Shown here in pieces: positions 1-9,879 of a stretch of DNA of 37,492 bases. The stretch comes from Zancudomyces culisetae (Eukaryota; Kickxellomycota; Harpellomycetes; Harpellales; Legeriomycetaceae), in contig LSSK01000646.1 in NCBI GenBank assembly GCA_001969505.1, forward strand, positions 1 through 37,492, written 5' to 3'. Under the pieces are notes generated by a model. That model ran no database searches. It was given only the letters and a program-made list of their open reading frames with translations, and had not been told where the DNA came from. Position 1 is the first letter of the stretch, and each line of letters begins with the position of its first letter. Both the position numbers and the translations under genes were made by a program.

Positions 1-814
1 AGGCAAAAAACACTGTTGGTACTTTTAACACTGATACAGTGTACCTTGTGTGATTTTTCAAACCTATTGAGAACATGAGATTTCTTTAACTTTCTTGAAC
101 AGTCTAAATTTTGCAAAGGAAATCTGGACACACCCTGAACGGGTTGGTTCTATTGTTTCCATAGAGATACTTCGGCTCTTTTAGTTTAAAGTTGCGTAGG
201 TGCGATATCAAGACAGTTATATCAACCCGCCAAGACGTCAAGCAAAAAAAAGCAAAAGCATGAGCAAATTATCAAAAGGTTTGCTCACTCTCAATGTGTA
301 TGTGGTGTATGCGCGGGCTTCTCACCTCTCCTCTTTACCCCTCTGTTGAAAATATATCACCCGTTTTATTTGGTAAAGTGTTGGGTGAACAGGTGGATGA
401 GTAATAGGCCAAAAGCGCAAACAATTTACAAATCGACTATTTCTTATCCATTTGCTGAAAAATCAGCAGCTATTATTTGCTGGTTAGTTTTATATTTTTA
501 ATGGGAAATAACAATGGCAAAGATGCGATACATTCTGAACTTTCGCACTTTTCCGTACTGGTTTTGCTTGGATGCACACAGTTTATGTAATCCGCATATG
601 TATTTCTTTTTGAAGCACTGTGATATTTTTTCAGTGGTTTCTATATTTTTCTTTTTTTTTCTTTGTTTTTAAACGCCAGTAGCTTTAGAACAACTAGTAC
701 ATAATTGTTATAATAATATATAAACCATATTCACATTTGGTAATTGGTATTTATAACTGCCTTGATGTATAAAGTTAATACTTTAAAAGCTAAAAAGTTA
801 TAGAGAATTTATTA
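1..814. other. Intergenic / upstream region, no gene seen
   Basis: No open frame of useful length, RNA gene or repeat family is recognisable here. The sequence is AT-rich with a T-rich tract near 640-670. It presumably carries the 5' leader and promoter of the ubiquitin-ligase gene that starts at 815. Confidence 0.5.
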
Positions 815-2384
815 ATGCAATTCGTGGATTTATTTTCAATGGCAATTCTATTTAAAGTAGTAACACTGATCCTCACTGCGACCCTCTCAGCATACTATTC
901 CTCGGTGAATGGCGCGATAATAATACCTGTAAGTGCTCTATTAATATCTGAATTCGTAACTATTTCTTATTTTACCACAGTATCAAATTTGCTGATAACA
1001 AATAATCACATTTTTCTTAATGATTTTTTCATTTTTAGGAAACTAATACAACAATCTTGGTAAGGCAAATATTATACATGCCCACATCGTATCTCTATTC
1101 GGGGTTAATTCTCAATCACTTTTATTAGTAAAAATGGCAATTTCTTTTCAAAATAAACAAGAGTAATATTAACCATTAAATAGGATCAGCGGGCTGCTTT
1201 TGGAACTGAACTGGGCCCTGGTGGGCTTGAGGGCGAATTGCTCGTGGTAGGGGAGGACATCCAAGGGGATAAATACGGCTGTGAACCGACTTTTACACGT
1301 TTTGATGATAAAGACCGTGTTGGTATCGCACTTGTTCAACGGGGAAAGTGTCCCTTTGTTAAAAAAATTCGAAATCTGCAAGCTCAAGGTGCGGCAGCAG
1401 TAATTGTGGCAGATACAGAACACAATATGTCGGTGATAATGTACGCTTCTGGTAAGGCAAAGAACCTATAGTTCTCTTTATCTTGGGTAGCTTGAACCAC
1501 CAGAGTTTATATTTGTAATTAATCATGCGACTCAAAATAAACATGTAATATTAATACCCACTTTTAGATAACGCATCAGACATAAGCATATACTCAACAT
1601 TTATAATAAGAAACGAATATTTAAAGCTGATGGCTTCCAAGAAAGATCAATCGGATACTCTAGTTATCAAACTTATAGACAGCAAGTTTCCTGAACCGTA
1701 AGTAGAAACCCCTTTGTATACTAGGCTAATAACTAGATTCGCTGTAGGGATGTGTAACAAGAACTTTGATACGCCTAATTTTAGGACCTTTCTTGAGGTC
1801 ATGGTAGTGGCACTGGCTGTTCCAGTAGCGTTCTTCCTAATGGGATTTTTTGCCTACTGGGTTCGAGATCGTCAGAAGAAGATCAACGACTTGGCCCCTT
1901 TCGAAATTGTATCTAACCTACCAAAAAGAAGTTTTTCAGTGGCGAAAATCTGTGAAGGAGATGACACGAAATGTCCAATTTGTCTTGAGGAGTATGGCGA
2001 AAATTGTGAGCTAAGGGTATTGCCCTGTAAGCATGAATATCACACCCAATGTATAGGTAAGCATTTTATTTTTATTTTTTTTATACACTACAGTGTGGTA
2101 CTGAATGTCTTTACGTTCATCATATGCTAAAATTTCATCGATGGATTCTTTAACTCATGCCCCGTGCATTTACAATTAGACCGATGGCTGACTACTTTTA
2201 AGAAATATGTAAGTTGGGTTTCATTTTTTTATCTCTTTTTCTTGGTGCAATTACTGCCCACAAACAGCACATATATTTATATTTATTTTATAAAATTTAG
2301 TGTCCTATTTGCAAGGGGAGTGTTTGTCCACCGACTGAATCAACCTCGCTGCTAAGCTCCTTTGATACTGAGAGCAATGTCTGA
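815..2384 (+). CDS. PA-TM-RING-H2 transmembrane E3 ubiquitin ligase (7 exons)
   Basis: Exons 815-928, 1039-1059, 1184-1451, 1568-1697, 1785-2056, 2180-2208 and 2301-2384 join in phase to give 305 aa ending in TGA. A hydrophobic signal peptide opens the protein (MQFVDLF..., about 30 residues). A protease-associated domain follows, with the hallmark ALVQRGKCPFVKK and GAAAVIVAD. Then come one membrane span (VMVVALAVPVAFFLMGFFAYW), a basic stop-transfer RDRQKK, and a C-terminal RING-H2. The zinc ligands are CPIC, CKHEYH, QC and a final CPIC, C3H2C3 in order, with 14 residues between C2 and C3. Known family members (RNF13, RNF167, GRAIL) sit in endosomal or vacuolar membranes with PA in the lumen and RING in the cytosol, and ubiquitinate membrane cargo. 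S. cerevisiae has no close counterpart. Family assignment is firm; substrate is unknown. Confidence 0.9.
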
Positions 2385-2991
2385 TACAAAGAAAAATTAT
2401 TTTTGTCTATTCACACATTTCTTTTTTCTTTTACTCCCGTTTTCTCTCTCCTTTATTTTGCAAGTTTTTTTTATAGAAGGTATATCAGGTACTGTTTTAT
2501 TACGTCATTTCCTTCGCTGTATTATAAATATTAAACACCTAAATCTACTAGCGTACATCGAACACACACCCAGACATCGGGTGTTTTTGCAGGCTAGCAC
2601 TTATCCGGCTCAAACCAGATCATGGTTAAAAAATCGATGTAGAGTATCAATAAGTTCAAGGATATGAGTTGTGCAACACCTACGTATACCATCTTTATAA
2701 GTTTGCATTTGCACTCTCATCTAGGGTGGTAGAGTGATATCCTTCTTTCCATTTTTTCTTGGCAGTCTAGTAATATATTTAAATTACCACTATCCGCTTC
2801 CACATCTTGGTCTAACTATCAAAAATATACATTTTTTTTTTAGAAAAATTGATTTCTGGGTTCACTTATTTTGTATCTTCAAAATCAAAGTTGAACTGAT
2901 AGTCCTGCTTTATTTATTCGACAATACGCATAGTACTATATTGTATTAAAGCAATCAAGTAAGCTCTACACTAATAGGAATTCGGTAGACG
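2385..2991. other. Intergenic region, no gene seen
   Basis: This is the spacer between the two tandem plus-strand genes. Only short, non-conserved open frames occur, none starting with ATG in a convincing context. It must hold the 3' end of the RING gene and the promoter of OMA1. Confidence 0.5.
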
Positions 2992-5090
2992 ATGTTCAAA
3001 TGTAAGTTACTAAAAGTACAGAATAATGAATATGGCTGAAATTAAGGGGAATGAAATTATTAAATGGAGAGGGGAACAGGTGTGAGCGTAAAGGGATAGA
3101 GGGGGGGGGGTAGGAGTGGGTAAATTTATAGAATTTGTTTTGTGGACACATACAAATGTTATCATTTTTTATTTATCTTAGCTAATTTTTCTTCGGGATT
3201 TAAAAGGCATCCTTTTGCGAGTACCAAAAGGTTCTATTTCGGTGGTAGACCTAAATATAAGCGTTTTGCTTCTGTCAGTAAGTCACACACAAACTCTTCT
3301 ATTTTTTATTTTTTTTGGCAAGCTAAACCCATTTCCTTTACCTGGAACAAAATTGGTACTATTATCTTTAGCCAGGTATACTTACAATGAATAAGGGGCG
3401 CTTTTTTACTAAATTGGATTTCATACCAAAATTAGGAGAACCTTTCTACCAGACCACAAAATTCAAATATTCTCTAGGAGCTCTTGGCGTGTTTGGGTTT
3501 ATATTCTATAGATCCAACTTGGAGGAGGTCGATTTTACAGGTAAAATAAACACCATTAATATTGTCCGGTGTTTTTTGTATGATATTGGTTTTAATTTTT
3601 AACATTAATATTGTTCATCCCTTTTACTCAGTGCACACACATTTGGGGGGGGGGTGTATTTCGTAAAATCTTTAATGAGTATCTGCTGAAGCGTTCTTTT
3701 ACGTATTTTATAAAGGCAGGAAAAGATTTATGATTGTTTCACCGAAGCAGGAGCAAAAGATAGCTGAAGTTTCATATTCACAAGTCATCAGTCAGGTACT
3801 TTTCCCTTTGGATAACATAACACGCAAAAAATGCATATACTTAACATCATTTACTTTTTATTTGTTAGTTTGGTAGCTTGCTTCTTTCCAGGCATTCAAT
3901 GGTAGGTTAATTGCACAACACAAATATTCTAGTTCTTTGTATAAGCATAATATCTAACAATATACGTACTCTTTAGGAACATAAATACGTGGAGAAAGTG
4001 GCAAATAGAATAATAAAAGGTATTATTCGTTTTTTAGCTCCTTATCTGTATTGAAATGGTTTCCTCTTGGTCCTTTCTTGCCATATGAGGCAATTGATAC
4101 TGAAACATACAAGTAATGGAGTTAATGTAACATTTTAGCCGCTGGTGGTACGCCTGAAGAATGGGAGATTAATGTCATCCATAGTGAGGAGGCAAATGCC
4201 TTTGTTCTTCCCAACAGAAAAATTTTTGTTTTTACGGTACGTAATTGTGTTTGCCTTTTAACTTTATCTTTTATAGCATTATAGTATTTGTCCCTGAGAA
4301 GAATTTATACTTATTTTTTGTTAAAACAGAGATAAGAGCAAGTTGCCAATTTTAGGGAATTCTGCCGATAACAAAAAATCAAGATGGGCTAGCTGTAGTA
4401 TTGGGCCATGAGGTAAAACTCTTATATTGTGATTGTGATTATGATTATACTCATTATACGTAGATAATAAACTAGATATTGGTACATTAATAGGTCGCTC
4501 ATGTTCTTGCTCGGTAACTTGAAATATATCTACACGAGTCTTTGAAATATACAAAACTTGTCGATTTATTGTTCTTGATATATTTTCCTACTCTTTTTAG
4601 ACATAGCGCGGAGCAGCTCTCATACGCTGGAATTTTGGCAATAGTAAATTGGTTTCACTCTAAATCTACCAATGATTAATATATGTTATCTCGACTGATG
4701 TTTAACACAGAAAACTAAAAAAAAAACTTGTAGATACCGCGACTTTTGTTTTTATTTGTTGATCCAGCAACTGGAATGGCCTTGGGTGGGTTATCAAAAC
4801 TGTTCCTGGAGCTTCCAAATAGCAGAATTTGTGAGTCGGAGGCAGATAGAGTAAGCAATTTTCAACTAGTATTCACCTATATTTTTTTTCCTGGTTGATT
4901 ATAACCGATTTTCATAGTAAAATTATTGTTTAAATATCCTATCTATGTAAAAAGTAAAAATAAAAACTCTATATATTTATATGAATATACATGTTTAAAT
5001 AGATAGGGTAAGTTGTGTTATATAGCTCAGTTGATGTCAAAATGTGTACAAATTTATACATTTTGTTATCGACCCACACACACATATATA

Positions 5091-5127
<37 letters not shown>

Positions 5128-5637
5128 TATATAGTGACAGCACCGCTGAGCCGAAGCTTACCTAACTTTGAATGCAATATCCATAGACTGAGTCTAACAG
5201 CAAAGGCATGTTACAATCCAAATGAAGCCATTGACTTTTGGAAGGTAAACTGTTGTGGAAACATTTTTCAATGAAACTTTATTTTTTTTTTGCATTTGGA
5301 CTTTTATGAGAACCTAATTTGAACCTCGAATAGAGAATGGAGCGAATAGAGCGTCAGTACCACAATATCGAATTACTAAGCACCCATCCAAACAGCGGGG
5401 ATAGAATTGAAAAAATACAAATGTGGATGCCAGAAGCTCAACTACAGAGTGAGTTGGCTGGTTGTGCTAATACAGGCAGCAACTTTTTGGGATTTTCATC
5501 ATTTTTCTAATTAGAGGCCTTCATAGCATTAGATACACGCTCATTCCACTTTTACAGGGCTATCCATCTATGGAGAAGTAAGCGAAGGGAGACGGATGGA
5601 GAGAGTAGGAAAAGTGATTGGACCATATACTAGCTGA
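2992..5637 (+). CDS. OMA1: Mitochondrial inner-membrane metalloendopeptidase OMA1 (15 coding exons)
   Basis: Exons 2992-3001, 3182-3277, 3436-3540, 3716-3795, 3869-3901, 3977-4019, 4139-4236, 4356-4412, 4494-4513, 4601-4643, 4734-4850, 5003-5007, 5187-5244, 5334-5448 and 5558-5637 sum to 960 nt (319 aa, TGA stop). The N-terminus is basic and Ser/Phe-rich, as for a mitochondrial presequence. A hydrophobic stretch follows (LGALGVFGFIFY), then the M48 peptidase core: EEWEINV, NAFVLPNRKIFVF, the zinc motif HEVAH, HSAEQLS, the distal zinc-ligand segment ESEADRIG, ACYNP, and LLSTHPNSGDRIE. This order matches yeast and human OMA1, which cuts OPA1/Mgm1 and other inner-membrane proteins under stress. 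An in-frame 33-nt segment (about 3325-3357) could be an extra exon, but its splice sites are weak. The 5-nt exon is required to keep frame and supplies the conserved Ile-Gly. Confidence 0.93.
4494..4513 (+). other. OMA1: 20-nt microexon encoding half of the OMA1 zinc motif
   Basis: The preceding exon ends with the His-Glu codons at 4412. This exon reads GTC GCT CAT GTT CTT GCT CG, giving V-A-H-V-L-A-R once the A at 4601 is added. It is bounded by an AATAG acceptor and a GTAACT donor. Together they complete HExxH; without the exon the second zinc histidine and the reading frame are lost. Confidence 0.9.
5003..5007 (+). other. OMA1: 5-nt microexon (ATAGG) in OMA1
   Basis: The upstream exon ends at 4850 in phase 0 (GCA GAT AGA). 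The downstream exon at 5187 starts with A CTG AGT, which needs two bases in front of it. Five bases, ATA GG, lie between a TTTAAATAG acceptor and a GTAAGTTG donor and give I-G. The product ESEADRIGLSLTAKAC then matches the OMA1 family, where Asp-x-Ile-Gly is conserved. Confidence 0.85.
5075..5125. repeat. (CA)5 followed by (GT)16 microsatellite, potential hairpin
   Basis: CA dinucleotides at 5075-5084 are followed by a nine-base AT-rich spacer and then by (GT)16 at 5094-5125. The two runs are complementary. They lie in the OMA1 intron just after the 5-nt exon (intron 5008-5186). Confidence 0.95.
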
Positions 5638-6116
5638 TCTTAGAATTAATTGACTATTAACTCCCTTTGATGTCTATTTTACACGATTTTTATTTTGATT
5701 ACAAGTTTAATGCAAATAGAGTTAATTCGGGGCCTCTGATATATTGTTTAGACTTTTTCGATTTCCTAAACTATGATTGAAGGTGAATATAAATGTGCAA
5801 TAACTTTCTTGATAAGCTCATGGTGTAGAAAAAAAGTAACATAGCATAAAGATGTAATGACGATTAAACGAAAATATGAAAATGTGTATATGTGTAAATG
5901 TGAAAATGTGAAAAAATACCAATACAATAATATTAACTATATGTACAGCTCAATAAGAGGATAGTTAAACTTCGAGCTGGTGCATTGAATACACAAGCAA
6001 TTAAAAATACTGTGAGTATATAAAAACCAATAACAGTATACCATGCATAGAATCTGAAAATAGCTGCTTTAACCAAACACCAAGATAATATTGTGTACCC
6101 GTACAAAAAAGGAATT
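5638..6116. other. Convergent intergenic region, no gene seen
   Basis: This is the 3'-3' spacer between OMA1 (+) and the Zn2Cys6 regulator (-). It contains an AT-rich stretch with repeated AAATGTG-like units near 5877-5912. No supported gene is visible. Confidence 0.5.
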
Positions 6117-9100
6117 TCAAGATTCTTCAAGACATATTCTAGATGACACATGTTCAGGTTGATAAAATTCCTTTTTTACACTGTAGTGGTCGCTGTTAAA
6201 AATATCCAAAAAATCTATAAGCGTATTGGCCACTAGTCCAAGTTCGTATGAGTTGACATCCCCCAATTCCTGATGTTGCGAAGGGGTTTGAAGATAATGA
6301 ACTAGTCTGTAGATAGTATACAATGTGATTTGTGGAAAGTGGCTAGTGAGTACAAAATTTCTTTTTATTATACTGATGTCGTCGTCTGGAAGTAACGCGA
6401 GCATACTTAATTCAGGATCTGGATGCAAGTCATCTGCATCAAAACGAATCTTTGCTATATATGCCCATGCATCAAGATCGCTGTCCTTGCCTAATACATG
6501 ATCGGATTTGGTGGCACTGGTATTCTGTTTGTTATTGTTAACCCGATGTTGTCGATTTCTCTTTCTATACGCAAAGTAGTTTGATAATCCAAATATACTT
6601 TTTTTTATTAATCCTACAATTTTTGTCATCATTCCATTTGTATAGTTTACTGCTATATTTCTAGTTGTATCCGTCAAGTCAATTAATTTGCTCTTAATAA
6701 AACCAAACATATCCAACATCTGGAGAAGACAGTACACATAATAAACCCTGAGAAAAGTAAATTGCAGCACCAATACGTAGATAAACATTGTTTTCGAGCC
6801 TACATTCAGTTTGGCACCTTCAAATCTGGCCCATTTTTTATCGCAAGTTTCAAAATAGTTCTCAATCTGGGAAGTAAACCTAGTCAATTCATCTTTACCT
6901 ATTGTAAATCTACCCCTACTATACGCGTATCGATGGTCATGCTCGCTTCCATTATTTCTTTCTCTTGTTAGATACAAAAATTCTCCCATATAAATCTCCA
7001 ACCCGTCCAGGTTTTTTTCCACACTCTCATCACCCAAATTGTTTTTTAAATAGTAAACCATTTCCTTGATTCCTCTTTGATCTCCGTTAAGCTTGTTTAA
7101 GAGTTCCTTAACCCTGATCTCAACTACTTCGAGATAGTAAAGTATATTCAGGTAAAGCCTTTCGCCTGTATTGTTCTTCTCTTTTTGCTCAGCCAAAACG
7201 GGATCAATCCCGTTTTTTTCTTCCAAAAGATCTTCTAAATCCTTAATTATATTCTCAACTTCAAAATATGGCGCAATAAGAGCATTTTCTACGTCCATTT
7301 TTGTTGTATCACCTACAGGGATAGTCAAGCTTTAGCATTTGTATATACCATTTCATTTTCATCTTGATTTTCGTTTTTCACCACATTTTTTTCCTGTACT
7401 AGCAATTATCTATTCTGATCCTTTGAAATGCAAAACTAGAACATAGTACTGAAACTCATACTTACTTGACTCTAGTAGCGATTTCCAGTTTGGTAGCTCC
7501 ATCAAGAAATTTTTTTTCTGGCCAATGCTGGTAGGTACACAGTATTTGGAGGTGAAGATGACATTTCTAACCAGCATAAGTGGTGTAAATCGCATAGCCG
7601 TTGCGGTTTTGTTGTGCATTTCACCTTTCTGAACTTTTGGGCTTTCTTCTTTCTGCTCTATAAGCGTTGTGTAATTCCTAAATATAATATACGATTTCAC
7701 ATTAAAACCATGAATTCAACCTTATTTACAACAGTACATAGTCATATACAAGATTATATCCATTGTTAACAGCGACAACAGCTTGGAGGAATAAACTTAC
7801 TCGAATAAAAGTTTTGATAGTTTTAATGCCTCAGAGTGCAATCCACATATGTTCTTATATACTATCAAGAGGAGCAGCCCCTGAGTATATTCGAACGAAA
7901 TATTTGCTTTTCCATTCTTATTCGTGATATAATTATATACATTTCTTAACACATACTGCTCACAATTCAAAAGATAACTCAGTAGACTTTTATCGTGCTG
8001 ATTACTGTACAGCTCCTCTAGCTTATACAGTTTTATACATAACAACTCCATGCAGTGGGACAAAAATGTAGTATTTTTACTAGAGTCTAGGTTCCCTTTG
8101 AGATTGTGATAAAATACTATTGGGACGATGTGATTGACATATCTGAAGTATATACCAAATTTACCTCGCCCATCCTGCAGCATCTCCAGCACTATTGGTG
8201 CTTTTTGGAGGCGGTTGGTCATTATTGTTGGTTTACACAGCTGCTCGCCATTTTCAGATTCTTGTTTGATAATTATCTTTGTTGTGGTATTTTTTTCCCT
8301 TTTATATGGTTTTATGGCATTATTTTGCAATTTTTGGGTATTTGGATCCATGTTAGTTAAACCATCCCCGCGGATTTTGACAAAAAATTGAGCGCCAACT
8401 TGGGGCTGAATATAATGTGCATCTTTCTTATTGTGCGCAACCTGGGCACGCTGGGGTCCTATTTCCCTTTATATCATCTAAAATATTTCAATTTTTACAA
8501 TAGTAATAAAGTAGAAATACATAAACACAAATCCACCCTAAAAAATATTCAAATAGTCCTTACCCCAAATACCGGTCATAAATATTATAACCATTATTAC
8601 CGTTAACACTCCAAGCATAATCAATGTCACTATTATTTATCTCTTCTGCAACACGTCCAAAGTTCATACTTCCTATTCCTTTGACTTTTATGTGGGTTGA
8701 ATTACATTAGTTTTGCGATATCCAACCACAGCAATCATTTAAAGCTAACATATAACTATGTCGTTCTAATGGTTATCACCTTACCAGAATTTTGCACAAC
8801 ATAGTATGTGTCAGGATTAACTCCATCAGAATTTAGAAAGTTTCTGTTATTCATACCAGTATCAAGTATGTAATTACCACTTTTGTCAAATGAAGTGGCT
8901 GTTTGGCCGCAGCATGTCAGTCCAGGGCTAAAAATGGCCGGTTGGTTTGGTGTACTAAACGAATCTGTTCCAAATACACTATTGGATAACATGCCAAACA
9001 CTACTCCATCCCTATTCCCATTCCCATCCCCATTCCCAGCTCCAGCCCCAGCTCCATTTCCATTTTCAGTCTTGTCTCCAGTCCTAGTCCTAGCCCCAAT

Positions 9101-9879
9101 ACCAATACCAATCCCAATACCAATCCCAGTCCCATCACATTTAAATTCCTTGTATTTTTGTTTGTCCTCTAATATTAAAATGCTACCATAAACATCCGAA
9201 CAATTTCTTTGCGTAGCTCCATCGCTGCCTTTGACCTGGTTTTTTCTAGGTCTTCCCCTTTTCTTTGCCTCCATATAAGTACACCTTATCTTTTTTCTGA
9301 TACACACACTACACTCAGGTTTGTTACCATCACAACGTATTTTTCGTAATCTACATTCACTACACGCCTGTCTAACTCGTGTAGCCGGTATTTTTCTGAG
9401 ACTTGGGCTACCTTCCTCAAGAAAATGCGTATTGAGTGTAGCATGTCCTTTATTTAAGACTTCGCTATTGTAGAAATTGTAAGGACCTGGTCTTGTCCTT
9501 TGACATTCTATATTGATTGGTTTTTTTAAAATTCATTAGTAAGTATTATTGATGGCCTAATCTTTCGTGTGGCTAAGAAAAAAAAACAAAGATCAACTTT
9601 TCTTTGTAGGAGAAACGAGAGTTGTTAAACTAGGGAGGAATTTTCCCATTTAACTTGTGATTAATTTATAAACAAGTTTTTTTTTGTTCCAACATGCATT
9701 ACTCCTTGCTCTGGTGGTGTTTGCAAGGCCAGACAGACATTATAGTTACATCTCTTATTCACCCATATATTTAAACATGCCAGATGTTGCCAGATACTAA
9801 GAAAAGATAGAACCATTTAACACAATACAAACACTTACGTTCACTACTGGGTGCAACGATGAGGCTTGAGGTATACATG
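6117..9879 (-). CDS. Zn2Cys6 (fungal binuclear cluster) transcription factor, 5' end provisional
   Basis: Well-supported exons on the minus strand are about 9507-8785, 8458-7801, 7677-7466 and 7312-6117, which join in phase to roughly 930 residues ending in TGA. Near the N-terminus lies a binuclear cluster: CSEC, RLRKIRC, then ECSVC and RKKIRC (six cysteines, spacing 2-6-5-2-6), followed by the basic linker KKRGRPRK. Next comes a Gly/Ile and Gly/Asn/Ala low-complexity stretch. The remainder is an alpha-helical region of the fungal-specific middle-homology type (for example LLLLIVYKNICGLHSEAL). Such proteins are nuclear DNA-binding regulators of metabolism or drug response; no target can be inferred. 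The first exon is uncertain: an ATG at 9879 with a strong GTAAGT donor at 9838 leaves two bases over, which fits an acceptor at CAAAG (exon start about 9499) and not the better-looking ATATAG (9508). Confidence 0.82.
9000..9135 (-). repeat. Imperfect hexanucleotide repeats coding Gly-Ile and Gly-Asn/Ala runs
   Basis: On the plus strand, units of the type CCAATA/CCAATC/CCAGCC are repeated. They translate on the minus strand as Gly-Ile pairs (about six) and then Gly-Ala, Gly-Asn and Gly-Asp pairs. They lie inside the regulator gene, between the DNA-binding cluster and the helical region. This is a likely length-variable linker. Confidence 0.85.

Noticed and set aside
3325-3357. Extra 33-nt in-frame exon of OMA1
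   Set aside because: It keeps frame, but the acceptor (TTGGCAAG) has no branch point and the donor (GTACTA) is weak; orthologues do not need it.
5028-5050. TAGCTCAGTTGATG resembling a tRNA A box
   Set aside because: No acceptor stem, anticodon arm or B box follows; it lies inside an OMA1 intron.
5933-6151. 72-residue minus-strand frame with membrane-like stretches at the end of the Zn2Cys6 gene
   Set aside because: It overlaps the regulator's last codons in another frame, has no separate promoter space, and reads as AT-rich 3' sequence.
8106-8391. Two plus-strand frames of 84-85 codons
   Set aside because: They are antisense to the well-supported exon of the Zn2Cys6 regulator.
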